Shown: positions 16,315-24,330, counted from the stretch's first letter. The stretch: 45,355 nt of DNA from Loktanella sp. UBA3435 (GCA_002378665.1 DFSO01000078.1:32122-77476); one strand, 5' to 3'. The notes: a model not told the origin generated them from the sequence alone. A program made the numbers and translations.

Positions 16315-17216
16315 AGTTTGATATTTCGCGTGTGGTTGAATTGATTGCGGGTGATCCGCAGGCGGATCGTGCCGTTCCCCCCACTGGATTTACCGCCCGT
16401 TTGACGTTGTTCACGGCGGGTGCGATGGCGTTTCTGGCGGTGTTCGCGATGGCCCTATCGTTCGCGACAGGTCGTTTGGCGGATCGATGGTCGTCGGAAT
16501 TGGCGCGGACGTCGACGTTGCGCATTTCGGCCCCAGCAGACCAAGCGGATGCGCAGGTGCGGGCCGCTTTGGCCGTACTGGAAACCACACCGGGTGTGGC
16601 TGCGGCGCGGGCTCTGACGCCTGATGAACAGCGGGCCTTGCTAGAGCCATGGTTTGGCCCTGACCTGCCTGTGGAAGACCTGCCTATCCCGCAACTGATT
16701 GAAATCATTGAAGATGGAACGGGTTATGATCCAACGGGCCTGCGTGCGCGGTTGCAAGCAGAGGTGCCTGCGGCGGTGCTTGATGACCATACCCGCTGGC
16801 GGGAGCCGTTGATTGCAGCCGCGAACCGTTTACGGTCGCTTGGCTGGGTCGCGATCGTGTTGATCGGGGCCTCAACTGGCGCGATGATTACGCTGGCGGC
16901 CCAAGCGGCCTTGGCTGCAAACGCCCAAGTGATCCGTGTGATGCGCCTTGTTGGTGCGCGTGATATCTATATTGCTCGCGCCTTTGTGCGGCGGTTCACG
17001 TTGCGTGCCTTGGCGGGTGCTGCGATTGGTACATTTGCGGGCATGTTTGCGGTTTGGCTGCTGCCCTCGGCAGATGTTGCTGGTGGGTTCCTGACGGGAC
17101 TTGGCTTTCAGGGCGTGAATTGGCTTTGGCCGCTTGTCATTCCGCCATTGGCGGCAGTGGTGGCATTCTTTGCAACACGGGCCGCAGCCCTGCGCACCTT
17201 GAGGGAACAATCATGA
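16311..17216 (+). CDS. ftsX: Cell division protein FtsX
   Basis: Membrane partner of FtsE, a type VII ABC-transporter-like protein that passes ATP-driven movement to periplasmic amidase activators. The 301-residue protein has the expected four membrane segments (about 30-50, 180-203, 228-252 and 270-292) with the large periplasmic loop between the first two. Sequence conservation in this family is low, but position directly after ftsE with ATGA overlap makes the call firm. Its own stop overlaps the start of the acyltransferase gene in the same way. Confidence 0.92.
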   Translation: MKFDISRVVELIAGDPQADRAVPPTGFTARLTLFTAGAMAFLAVFAMALSFATGRLADRWSSELARTSTLRISAPADQADAQVRAALAVLETTPGVAAARALTPDEQRALLEPWFGPDLPVEDLPIPQLIEIIEDGTGYDPTGLRARLQAEVPAAVLDDHTRWREPLIAAANRLRSLGWVAIVLIGASTGAMITLAAQAALAANAQVIRVMRLVGARDIYIARAFVRRFTLRALAGAAIGTFAGMFAVWLLPSADVAGGFLTGLGFQGVNWLWPLVIPPLAAVVAFFATRAAALRTLREQS

Positions 17217-17947
17217 GCTACGCTATTCAATGGATCAGGTCGCTGCTTTTCAACATCCAGATGTATATCATGCTGTTTGTGGTGGGTATCCTGTGGGCGC
17301 CTTGGGCGATTTTGTCGCCGCATGGGGCGATTTCGGGCTGTCACGCCTATTGCCGCTGGGTCGAGTTTTCCGCGAAATGGATCATTGGATTGCGCTTTGA
17401 AACGCGCGGCGAGCCGCCAACCTATGAGGCACTGGTCGCGGCAAAACACCAGTCGTTCCTTGACGTTTTGATGATTTATAACGCGATGCCGCGTGGCAAG
17501 TTTATCTTCAAAGACATCCTGAAATACGCGCCTGTTGTGGGTCAGTTCGGCCTTCGCATTGGATGCATTCCCGTAAAGCGCGGCAATCGCGGTGCGGCGA
17601 TTAGGCAGATGTTGGCGGATGTGAAATCTGGCAAAGCTCTTCCGGGACAGTTGATTATTTACAGCCAAGGCACGCGGATCGCTGTTGGCGTCAAAGCACC
17701 TTATAAGATCGGTATTGGCGCGCTGTATAAGGATATGAATCAGCCTTGTGTGCCTGTCGCGACCAATGCGGGGGTCTTTTGGCCCAAGCGTGGTGTCTAC
17801 CGCAAGCAAGGCGTCGCGATTGTGGATTTCTTGCCCGCTATTCAACCGGGGATGCCTGTGCCTGAGTTTATGAAAAAGCTCGAAGATGATGTCGAGGCGC
17901 GGTCTGATGCGCTGGCGGCGGAAGCTGGATTTATTGCCAAAGATTAA
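17213..17947 (+). CDS. plsC: 1-acyl-sn-glycerol-3-phosphate acyltransferase (PlsC family)
   Basis: Acylates lysophosphatidic acid or a related lysophospholipid at the inner membrane. The 244-residue protein has an N-terminal membrane segment (about 13-34), the catalytic HxxxxD motif as HQSFLD (79-84) and the phosphate-binding region around 151-155. The latter reads SQGTR where most members have EGTR, a change of a usually conserved acid; substrate or ring preference may differ. Starts by ATGA overlap with ftsX. Other members of this superfamily act on ornithine lipids, so the exact substrate is open. Confidence 0.85.
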   Translation: MSYAIQWIRSLLFNIQMYIMLFVVGILWAPWAILSPHGAISGCHAYCRWVEFSAKWIIGLRFETRGEPPTYEALVAAKHQSFLDVLMIYNAMPRGKFIFKDILKYAPVVGQFGLRIGCIPVKRGNRGAAIRQMLADVKSGKALPGQLIIYSQGTRIAVGVKAPYKIGIGALYKDMNQPCVPVATNAGVFWPKRGVYRKQGVAIVDFLPAIQPGMPVPEFMKKLEDDVEARSDALAAEAGFIAKD

Positions 17948-18536
17948 CGATATCAGTGAATTAGAGGCGATTTATGGGGTGCCGGCAAAGGCGTCTTTGA
18001 TCAAGGTGCGTGACTTTGTGACGCCGCTGCATGCCACGTGGATCGCCGCATCGCGCCTGTGTATCCTGTCGACGATTGGCCCCGAGGGCACGGATGCCAG
18101 CCCGCGTGGGGATGATGGACCTGCGGCGCGGCTGGCGGACCCTCGGACCCTGCTGATCCCTGACTGGCGCGGCAATAACCGCATGGATAGCCTACGCAAT
18201 ATCGTCCGCGACGGGCGTGTAAGTTTGCTATTTTTGGTGCAGGGCGCGAATATTTGTGTGCGGATCAATGGATTGGCTGAGGTGCGTCTGGATGATGATT
18301 TGCTGGATCAGTTTGACGACAAGGGCCGTAAGCCGCGTTCTGTCATCGTGGTGAGCGTGGCCGAAGTTTACAGCCAATGCGCGCGTGCTTTGATGCGTGC
18401 GGGCACTTGGAGTGGCGAAGACCATAGTGCGGGGCTGCCGACTGTGGGCGATTTTCTGAACGAGGCTGAGGCGGATTTTGATGGCGCGGCCTATGATGCC
18501 GCTTGGGGCGACCGCGCCGAAAAGACGATGTGGTAA
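17934..18536 (+). CDS. FMN-binding pyridoxamine-5'-phosphate-oxidase-like protein (DR_2398 type)
   Basis: A roughly 200-residue split-barrel flavoprotein of the PPOX superfamily. Recognisable parts are ISELEAIYG at the start, TDASPRGDDG, LLIPDWRGNNRMDSLRNI and LFLVQGANICVRINGLAEV; these fit the DR_2398-type probable FMN-dependent enzymes, for which no reaction is established. I chose TTG at 17934, overlapping the acyltransferase gene by 14 bp, since the family begins a few residues before the ISELE motif; ATG at 17907 is the alternative. The stop is followed immediately by the second GTGCAC array. Confidence 0.8.
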   Translation: MPKINDISELEAIYGVPAKASLIKVRDFVTPLHATWIAASRLCILSTIGPEGTDASPRGDDGPAARLADPRTLLIPDWRGNNRMDSLRNIVRDGRVSLLFLVQGANICVRINGLAEVRLDDDLLDQFDDKGRKPRSVIVVSVAEVYSQCARALMRAGTWSGEDHSAGLPTVGDFLNEAEADFDGAAYDAAWGDRAEKTMW

Positions 18537-18538
18537 GC

Positions 18539-18566
18539 GTGCACTGGGCGTGCACCGCACGTGCAC
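18539..18566. repeat. GTGCAC array 2: three cores at 11-bp spacing
   Basis: GTGCAC begins at 18539, 18550 and 18561. The flanks also match array 1: GCGTGCACTGGG opens both, and ACGTGCACCGA closes the first three units of both. It lies between two convergent stops (18536 and 18578), as array 1 does. Purpose unknown. Confidence 0.75.
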
Positions 18567-18577
18567 CGAAGTGATGC

Positions 18578-19540
18578 TTAGGCAGCGAGGCCCTTAGACC
18601 CCAAAGCGAGATATTTCGCGCGGCGAGCCTTGCGGATCGCGTCAGGCTTTTTGCCGTCGAAGGTCGCGAGTTGTTTGATCAGCGCATCGCCAACGGATTT
18701 GATGGCTGCGGCTTTGTCGCGCTGTGCGCCACCGCGTGGTTCCGGGATTACGACGTCGCAGACTCCGAGTTCTTTCAAATTCTGGGCGGTCAGGCGCAGG
18801 GCCTCTGCCGCTTCGCGCATTTTGCCGCCGTCTTTCCATAGGATCGAGGCGCAGCCTTCGGGGCTGATCACGGAGTAGACGGAGTGCTCTAACATCACGA
18901 CACTATTGGCCGATGCGAAGGCCACGGCACCGCCAGAGCCACCTTCGCCGATGATCACGGAGACGAGGGGCACGCCAATCTCTAAACATTTCTCGGTGGA
19001 GCGCGCGATGGCCTCTGATTGGCCGCGCTCTTCGGCCCCTTTGCCCGGATATGCGCCGGGAGTGTCGACGAGGGTGATCACAGGCAGGCCAAAGCGGTTG
19101 GCCAGTTCCATCAGGCGGATCGCCTTGCGGTAACCTTCGGGGCGGGCCATGCCGAAATTGCGCTCGATACGGGATTTGGTGTCGTTGCCTTTTTCGTGGC
19201 CGATGACCATCACAGGACGCCCATCAAGCCGCGCAATGCCGCCCATGACAGCGTGGTCGTCGGCAAAGTTACGGTCGCCAGCCAACGGTGTGTATTCGGT
19301 GAACAGCGCCTCGATATAGTCTTGGCAGTGTGGGCGATCTGGGTGACGCGCGATCTGGCATTTGCGCCAAGGTGTCAGGTCTTTGTAAAGCTTGTCGAGC
19401 AGATCGACGGCCTTTTTATCAAGCGCGAGCGCCTCTTTTTCGATGTCCATATCTTCGTTGTCGCGGGCCATGGCACGCAGTTCTTCCGCTTTGCCTTCGA
19501 TTTCGGCCAGTGGTTTTTCAAACTCAAGATATTGGATCAT
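18578..19540 (-). CDS. accA: Acetyl-CoA carboxylase carboxyltransferase subunit alpha
   Basis: Transfers carboxyl from biotin to acetyl-CoA with AccD to make malonyl-CoA for fatty acid synthesis. The 320-residue protein has normal length and typical segments: NFADDHAVMGGIARLDGRPVM-type region, RKAIRLMELANRFGLP, TPGAYPGKGAEERGQ and GEGGSGGA. I placed the start at MIQYLEFEKP, where GAGG lies seven bases upstream; a long upstream extension of the open frame has no homologous look. accD is not in the window, which is normal. mcl1 is upstream on the same strand, separated by 116 bp with a strong hairpin. Confidence 0.95.
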   Translation of the reverse strand: MIQYLEFEKPLAEIEGKAEELRAMARDNEDMDIEKEALALDKKAVDLLDKLYKDLTPWRKCQIARHPDRPHCQDYIEALFTEYTPLAGDRNFADDHAVMGGIARLDGRPVMVIGHEKGNDTKSRIERNFGMARPEGYRKAIRLMELANRFGLPVITLVDTPGAYPGKGAEERGQSEAIARSTEKCLEIGVPLVSVIIGEGGSGGAVAFASANSVVMLEHSVYSVISPEGCASILWKDGGKMREAAEALRLTAQNLKELGVCDVVIPEPRGGAQRDKAAAIKSVGDALIKQLATFDGKKPDAIRKARRAKYLALGSKGLAA

Positions 19541-19584
19541 GGGAGCGCCTCTATTTTTGTTGTCATAGATATAATGGGCGCTGG

Positions 19585-19630
19585 CCTGCGACGCAACGTT
19601 ATAAGGGACGTGCGTCGCAGGCGGTTTTTT
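19585..19630 (+). terminator. Terminator-like hairpin facing the plus strand between accA and mcl1
   Basis: CCTGCGACGCA (19585-19595) pairs perfectly with TGCGTCGCAGG (19611-19621), an 11-bp GC-rich stem with a 15-nt loop, followed by CGG and six T at 19625-19630. This is a textbook intrinsic terminator on the plus strand, yet both neighbouring genes are on the minus strand. On the minus strand the hairpin would follow the mcl1 stop by 36 bp but without a U-run. Confidence 0.55.
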
Positions 19631-19656
19631 GAGTATTTGGAAAAAAGCGAGGCGGC

Positions 19657-20613
19657 TTAGCCTGCGATGAGTTCCGATTGTTTGACGATGACTTCGGCCT
19701 GTTTGATGGAGGCGATGTCGACGAGGCGGCCTTTGTAGACGGTGGCACCTTCGCCTTTTGCTGTGGCCTGAGCCATGGCGGCGAGAATTTCGCGGGCTTC
19801 GGCGACGGCTTCTTCGGAGGGGGTGAAGACCTCGTTGGCGAGGCCGATTTGTTTGGGGTGGATCGCCCATTTGCCGACCATGCCGAGGGTTGCGGAACGG
19901 CGGGCTTGGGCGCGGTAGCCTTCGTCGTCGGAGAAGTCACCGAACGGGCCGTCGACGGGCAGGATGCCGTGGGTGCGGCAAGCGCTTACAATTGCCGTTT
20001 GCGCCCAGTGCCATGGGTCGGAGTAGTGCCGTGTCTCGCCGTGCAGCATGTAGTAGTTTTCTTGTGTGCCACCGATACCCGTTGTTTGCATGCCCATGGA
20101 GGCCGCGAAGTCAGCGGCACCCAGCGACATGGCGACCATACGGGGGGAGGCGGCTGCGATTTCATTCACGTTTACGAGGCCAGCCGCGGATTCAATGATG
20201 ACCTCGAAGTTGATCGGCGTGGTGCGGCCCTTGGCGCGTTCAATCGCGGTGACGAGCGCGTCGACGGCGTAGATGTCGGCAGCGCAGCCGACCTTGGGGA
20301 TCATGATCTGGTCGAGGCGGTCGCCTGTTTGTTCCAGAAGGTCCACGACGTCGCGGTACCAGTAAGGCGTGTCGAGCGAGTTGATCCGTACCGAGAGCGT
20401 TTTGGTGTTCCAGTCGATGGTATTCACCGCTTCGATCACGTTGGCGCGCGCGGAATCTTTGTCTGATTGGGACACGCTGTCTTCGAGATCAAGGTTGATC
20501 ACGTCTGCCGCACTTGCCGCCATTTTCGCGAAGAGTTTCACGTTGGAACCGGGGCCGAAGAGTTGGCAGCGGTTCGGGCGGGCTGGGGGTGTGGGTTGCA
20601 GACGGAATGACAT
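19657..20613 (-). CDS. mcl1: L-malyl-CoA/beta-methylmalyl-CoA lyase
   Basis: A 318-residue HpcH/HpaI-citrate lyase-family enzyme that cleaves beta-methylmalyl-CoA to glyoxylate and propionyl-CoA, and L-malyl-CoA to glyoxylate and acetyl-CoA, in the ethylmalonyl-CoA pathway. The opening RPNRCQLFGPGSN, the NLDLEDSV motif, FEVIIESAAG and LGAADFAASMGMQTTGIGG with the later GKWAIHPKQI match the Rhodobacter Mcl1 type closely. ATG with AAAGGTG upstream. This gene implies acetate assimilation without isocitrate lyase, usual in this group. An inverted repeat that looks like an operator lies 28-51 bp upstream. Confidence 0.92.
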   Translation of the reverse strand: MSFRLQPTPPARPNRCQLFGPGSNVKLFAKMAASAADVINLDLEDSVSQSDKDSARANVIEAVNTIDWNTKTLSVRINSLDTPYWYRDVVDLLEQTGDRLDQIMIPKVGCAADIYAVDALVTAIERAKGRTTPINFEVIIESAAGLVNVNEIAAASPRMVAMSLGAADFAASMGMQTTGIGGTQENYYMLHGETRHYSDPWHWAQTAIVSACRTHGILPVDGPFGDFSDDEGYRAQARRSATLGMVGKWAIHPKQIGLANEVFTPSEEAVAEAREILAAMAQATAKGEGATVYKGRLVDIASIKQAEVIVKQSELIAG

Positions 20614-20640
20614 GGTGGCGCACCTTTATTTCGATTTTAT

Positions 20641-20664
20641 CGCAACAAGAGTTATAATGTTGCG
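20641..20664. promoter_or_regulatory. Operator-like inverted repeat upstream of mcl1
   Basis: CGCAACA (20641-20647) and TGTTGCG (20658-20664) form a perfect 7-bp inverted repeat with a 10-bp spacer, 28 bp before the mcl1 start. Size and spacing suit a dimeric helix-turn-helix regulator. Which regulator is unknown. Confidence 0.4.
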
Positions 20665-20703
20665 CGACGGATCGCAAGGCGCATTTTGCAGGTGCAGCAA
20701 TTT

Positions 20704-20727
20704 CGGCGCGGAGTGTCCCCCGCGCCG
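20704..20727 (-). terminator. Hairpin after the aminotransferase gene
   Basis: CGGCGCGG (20704-20711) and CCGCGCCG (20720-20727) form a perfect 8-bp GC stem with an 8-nt loop seven bases after the minus-strand stop at 20734. There is no U-run, so it may end transcription weakly or protect the mRNA end. Confidence 0.45.
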
Positions 20728-20733
20728 ATGTGT

Positions 20734-21918
20734 TTAGATGCCAGCGGCGACGATGGCCGCAGCCAAGATCGGCACGGTTTTCGCATTCAGACCCGCGATG
20801 TTCATGCGGCTGTCGCTGACCATATAGATGCCGTGATCGGCGCGCAGTTTTTCGACCCGTTCGGGTGTCGTCCCAAGCTGGCTAAACATCCCACGGTGAT
20901 CGGCGAGGAAGTCAAAGCGGTCAGAATTGGTCAGGCGACGCAGCTCGTCGGCGAGCATTTTGCGCAGGCCAAGCATGCCGTTGCGGGTTTCCTCAAGCTC
21001 GGCTTCCCAATCGGCGCGCAGATCTGGATCGTTGAGGATCGTCGTCACAACCCGTGCGCCGTGGTCGGGCGGGAAGGAGTAGTTTTGACGGTTCAGGAAG
21101 TTGAGGTTTTGCTGCACGAGCGGCGTGTCGGCAGCGTCTTTGCCGATGGCCATGAAGATGCCTGTGCGCTCGCGGTAGATGCCGAAGTTCTTGGAGCAAG
21201 AGCCCGCGATCAGGACGGTATCAAAGGCAGCGGTGATCTTGCGGGTTGCGGCGGCGTCTTCTGCGAGCCCGTCGCCAAAGCCTTGGTAGGCGATGTCGAT
21301 GAAGGGCATGGCGGTCTTTTCTTGCATGCGTTTGATCACGCCGTCCCACTGTGGCAGCGTCAGGTTCGCGCCTGTTGGGTTGTGGCAGCAGCCGTGCAGC
21401 AGCACGATGTCACCGGGGAGCATCGCGCCGAGGTCTGTGAGCATGCCGACGTAATCGACGCCGCGAGTTTCCTTGTCGAAGTAGCGGTAGGTTTTTGATT
21501 TTAGCCCGAGATATTTGATGATCGACGGGTGGTTTGGCCATGTTGGATCGGACAGCCAAATGGTGGCCTCTGGGGCTGCCATTTTGATCAGTTCGAGGGC
21601 TTGGCGGATCGCACCTGTGCCGCCCGGAGTGGCGACGGCGGCGATGCGGTCGCGCGGGATGGTGTCGCCAAGGATGAGGCCAATCATCGCGTCAGAGAAC
21701 GCAGGGTCGCCCGCGAGGCCGACGTAAGCTTTGGTCGTTTGCTCTTTTTGCAGACGCTTCTCGGCCTCTTTTACCGCGCGCATGACGGGTGTGTTGCCTG
21801 ACGCGTCCTTGTAGACGCCAACGCCGAGGTCGACTTTGGTGTCGCGCGGGTCTTCGCGGTAGGCTGCCATAAGGGCGAGGATTTTATCGGCAGGTTGGGC
21901 TTTGAGATTATGCAGCAT
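20734..21918 (-). CDS. Aromatic/aspartate aminotransferase, class I
   Basis: A 394-residue PLP aminotransferase of the aspartate/tyrosine (subgroup I-alpha) type. The opening DKILALMAAYREDPR and VDLGVGVYKD, the HGCCHNPTGANL motif, the PLP lysine K243 in GSCSKNFGIYRERTG and the C-terminal SRMNIAGL with the substrate-carboxylate arginine are all present. Likely substrates are aromatic amino acids or aspartate with 2-oxoglutarate. The ATG shares one base with the sseA stop (TAATG), so the two are translated together. Enzymes of this type can also transaminate cysteine to 3-mercaptopyruvate, the SseA substrate, which makes the pairing meaningful. Confidence 0.9.
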   Translation of the reverse strand: MLHNLKAQPADKILALMAAYREDPRDTKVDLGVGVYKDASGNTPVMRAVKEAEKRLQKEQTTKAYVGLAGDPAFSDAMIGLILGDTIPRDRIAAVATPGGTGAIRQALELIKMAAPEATIWLSDPTWPNHPSIIKYLGLKSKTYRYFDKETRGVDYVGMLTDLGAMLPGDIVLLHGCCHNPTGANLTLPQWDGVIKRMQEKTAMPFIDIAYQGFGDGLAEDAAATRKITAAFDTVLIAGSCSKNFGIYRERTGIFMAIGKDAADTPLVQQNLNFLNRQNYSFPPDHGARVVTTILNDPDLRADWEAELEETRNGMLGLRKMLADELRRLTNSDRFDFLADHRGMFSQLGTTPERVEKLRADHGIYMVSDSRMNIAGLNAKTVPILAAAIVAAGI

Positions 21919-22784
21919 TAGGCGGCTCCGGTTGCGATTGGAAGGTCGGCGTACATGCCCCATTCGGACCATGAGCCGTCGTAAAGTGCGTGGTCGGTTT
22001 TGCCGATCCGCTCGAGTGCGAGGCAAAGGATTGCGGCGGTCACGCCAGACCCGCAAGAGGTGATCACGGGCTTGGAAAGGTCCGCGCCCGCGGTGTCCAT
22101 CACGGCGTGGATTTCGGCCTTGGTTTTCATGGTGCCGTCTGCGTTGATCAGATCGCCAAAGAACACGTTGCGCGATGATGGGATGTGACCCGAGCGCAGG
22201 CCCTCACGGGGTTCGGGTGCTTCGCCCTTGAAGCGGGCCGCACCGCGTGCGTCAAGGATGGTGTGATCGCCCAGCTTTGCCGCGCGGGCCACTTGGGTCA
22301 CGTCGCGCACCATCTGATTTTGACGGCTGACGGTCATGTGGCGGTCGCGCACAACGGGGGGCATATCAGAGAGGGCGCGGCCTTCGGCCTTCCACTTTGG
22401 CAGGCCACCGTCGAGCACGGCGATGTCCATTTTACCCATCAAGCGGAAGAGCCACCAAACGCGGGCTGCAGAAAACAGGCCCGCACCATCGTAGACCACA
22501 ACCTGGTGACCGTCGCCGATGCCCATGGCCCGCATACGCGACATGAACTTCTCAACGGGCGGTGCCATGTGGGGCAGTTCGGAGCGGTGATCGGAGATAT
22601 CGTCGATGTCAAAGAAGCGTGCACCGGGAATATGTTCGGCGGCGTATTCAGCGGCAGGAACCCTGTTTTCGGCAGGCATATACCAAGAGGCGTCGATGAT
22701 GCGCAGGTCTGGGTCTTTGATATGGGCGGCGAGCCAATCGGTGCTGACCAGCGTTTTGGGGTCATCAAGTGTAGGGGTTGTCAT
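21918..22784 (-). CDS. sseA: 3-mercaptopyruvate sulfurtransferase
   Basis: A 288-residue two-rhodanese-domain protein that moves sulfur from 3-mercaptopyruvate to thiols or other acceptors. The catalytic loop CGSGVTA (C244) is the form typical of mercaptopyruvate sulfurtransferases rather than thiosulfate ones; the first domain has lost its cysteine as expected. WYMPAENRVPAAEY and the HIPGARFFDIDDISD motif are family marks. ATG with GGAGG upstream makes it the first gene of a two-gene operon with the aminotransferase. Confidence 0.92.
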   Translation of the reverse strand: MTTPTLDDPKTLVSTDWLAAHIKDPDLRIIDASWYMPAENRVPAAEYAAEHIPGARFFDIDDISDHRSELPHMAPPVEKFMSRMRAMGIGDGHQVVVYDGAGLFSAARVWWLFRLMGKMDIAVLDGGLPKWKAEGRALSDMPPVVRDRHMTVSRQNQMVRDVTQVARAAKLGDHTILDARGAARFKGEAPEPREGLRSGHIPSSRNVFFGDLINADGTMKTKAEIHAVMDTAGADLSKPVITSCGSGVTAAILCLALERIGKTDHALYDGSWSEWGMYADLPIATGAA

Positions 22785-22860
22785 GGTGGCCTCCTGTCGT
22801 CGTAAAACTCAACGACTGACTATCCCGTGCGGCCCTGTCTGACAAGGCGCGTCACGTAAA

Positions 22861-22886
22861 TCGGGCGCCCCGATTGGAGCGCCCGA
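22861..22886 (-). terminator. Hairpin after the glycine-rich gene
   Basis: TCGGGCGC (22861-22868) and GCGCCCGA (22879-22886) form an 8-bp GC-rich stem with a 10-nt loop, 25 bp past the minus-strand stop at 22911, followed on that strand by only three T. Probable terminator of the small gene. Confidence 0.5.
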
Positions 22887-22910
22887 ATGCCGACGAATTA
22901 TAAGTGGCGA

Positions 22911-23165
22911 TTAAGCCATTTTGCTTTTCACGAGTGCCACGACAGCCGTCAAGATGGCACCGCCACCGCCGCCACCGATAAGCGCTGTCACAAGGCTCAT
23001 TGCATCGCCGCCCGAGAGCATGCCCAAGATCTGACCACCGCCAACGCCGCCAACAAGACCTGCAATCGTGTTACCGACTGTGCCAAGTGACATGTTTTCT
23101 TTTGCTTTGCCGATTGCGTTGCCGCCAATTGCGCCAGCGACGAGTTGTCCAATAATTGCTTCCAT
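22911..23165 (-). CDS. Small glycine-rich hydrophobic protein, unknown
   Basis: An 84-residue protein (MEAIIGQLVAGAIGGNAIGK...) with runs such as GLVGGVGGGQILG and LIGGGGGGAIL, and a basic end VKSKMA. The Gly-spaced small residues recall glycine-zipper membrane proteins, with two candidate membrane stretches. Two ATG codons nine bases apart are possible; AAGGA lies upstream and fits either poorly, so the end at 23165 is a choice. It is a lone gene with its own terminator-like hairpin. I do not recognise a named family. Confidence 0.6.
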   Translation of the reverse strand: MEAIIGQLVAGAIGGNAIGKAKENMSLGTVGNTIAGLVGGVGGGQILGMLSGGDAMSLVTALIGGGGGGAILTAVVALVKSKMA

Positions 23166-23301
23166 AGTCCCCATTATCCTTCTGTTACAGGCCGTGATTT
23201 TTCACGCCAAAGGCTTGGCCCAAGCGAAAGGTTGCGACGACCCTAACAGGTGGGCATTATGTCGCAATAGGGGTTTTTTATAAGGAGATTTTCCCGTAAA
23301 A

Positions 23302-23775
23302 TCAGTCGCCGTGGCGCAACAGGCGTTGTTTCTGGCGGCCCCAGTCGCGGGCGGCCTCCGTGGCGCGTTTGTCGTGGTTTTTCTTGCCCTTACCAGTCGC
23401 GATCTTGAGCTTCACGAGGCCTTTGTCGTTGAAATACATCACCAGCGGCACGATGGTCATGCCCTCGCGTTTGGTCGCATTCCACAGGCGCACCAGTTCC
23501 TTGCGCTTGCAAAGGAGCTTGCGCTTGCGCCGTTCCTCGTGGCCGAACATGGCCCGATCGTAGGGTGCGATATAGGCGTTGGTGAGCCAAAGTTCACCGT
23601 CATCAACGCTCGCGTAGCTTTCGGCGATGTTGGATTGCCCAAGGCGCAAAGATTTGACTTCGGAGCCGTGCAGGATAATGCCGACTTCGATATCTTCCTC
23701 GATGGCATAATCGTAGCGTGCGCGCCGATTTTCCGCGAGGACCTTGTAGTTCTTGTTATCGTTTTTGCTTGCCAT
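23302..23775 (-). CDS. smpB: SsrA-binding protein SmpB
   Basis: Binds tmRNA and brings it to stalled ribosomes for trans-translation. The 157-residue protein shows ENRRARYDYAIEEDIEVGI, GSEVKSLRLGQSNIAESYA, APYDRAMFGHEERRKRKLL and the basic GKKNHDKRATEAARDWGRQK tail region, all typical. The start at MASKNDNKNYK is the family start; the open frame continues upstream without conserved residues. The ssrA gene itself was not seen in this window. Confidence 0.94.
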   Translation of the reverse strand: MASKNDNKNYKVLAENRRARYDYAIEEDIEVGIILHGSEVKSLRLGQSNIAESYASVDDGELWLTNAYIAPYDRAMFGHEERRKRKLLCKRKELVRLWNATKREGMTIVPLVMYFNDKGLVKLKIATGKGKKNHDKRATEAARDWGRQKQRLLRHGD

Positions 23776-23883
23776 GGTGTTTATCAGATAGGCGATGGTG
23801 CGGGCCTGCACAAGAGAGCGGGTGCACTGGTAAGCTGTGCGCGTGGCGTTATGGTGTGGATAGGTCACGGAGCGGGGTCAGAT

Positions 23884-24330
23884 ATGTTTGTTCAAATTGC
23901 GATTGGGAGTTGTTTGCTGCTGGCGTCGATCTTGATTGCGGGTGTCAGTTTCTGGGTGATGGAATGGGCGTTTGTGCGTCATAGCGTCTGGCTGGCCCGT
24001 CCACCGCATCGCCCCAAGTTGATCTTGGTGCTGGTGGTTGCTGCGATCCGGATTTTGGCACAGGTGACGGCGGGGGTCTGGATGTGGGCGTTTGCCTTTG
24101 TCGGGCTGGGGGTATTTGAGACGCTTGAACTGGCGGTTTATTTCTCGCTGGTGTCGTTCACGACGTTGGGATTTGGCGATGTGCTGTTGCCAGTTGAATG
24201 GCGTTTACTTGCGGGGATGGCGGCGGCAAATGGTTTGCTCAATTTTGGCCTTGTGACCGCGATCTTGGTGGAGGCGTTGCAGCAGATGCGCAATCATCAG
24301 ATTAGCAGTCTTGAGCGGAAGCAGCGATGA
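23884..24330 (+). CDS. Small two-membrane-segment potassium channel-like protein
   Basis: A 148-residue membrane protein with an N-terminal hydrophobic segment (5-27), a second (45-66), a pore helix with selectivity-filter motif TTLGFGDV (93-100, compare TxGYGD) and a last segment (105-130). This is the ion-channel-2 pore unit found in K+ channels; there is no voltage sensor or RCK domain, only a short basic tail. Start chosen at ATG 23884. It lies alone on the plus strand between smpB and dapA, which are often neighbours in related genomes, so it may be a later insertion. Confidence 0.75.
   Translation: MFVQIAIGSCLLLASILIAGVSFWVMEWAFVRHSVWLARPPHRPKLILVLVVAAIRILAQVTAGVWMWAFAFVGLGVFETLELAVYFSLVSFTTLGFGDVLLPVEWRLLAGMAAANGLLNFGLVTAILVEALQQMRNHQISSLERKQR

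Noticed and set aside
19541..19870. Upstream extension of the accA frame
   Set aside because: Very Arg/Ser/Pro-rich, overlaps mcl1 and crosses the hairpin; accA proteins begin at MIQYLEFE.
19678..20466. Long plus-strand open frame opposite mcl1
   Set aside because: It is the antisense shadow of a well-conserved enzyme, with Gly/Val-rich unlikely composition and no ribosome binding site.
23222..23279. T-run after short inverted repeats upstream of smpB's end as a terminator
   Set aside because: The possible stems (GCGAC/GTCGC, CCCTA/TAGGG) are weak and widely spaced, and no plus-strand gene precedes it.
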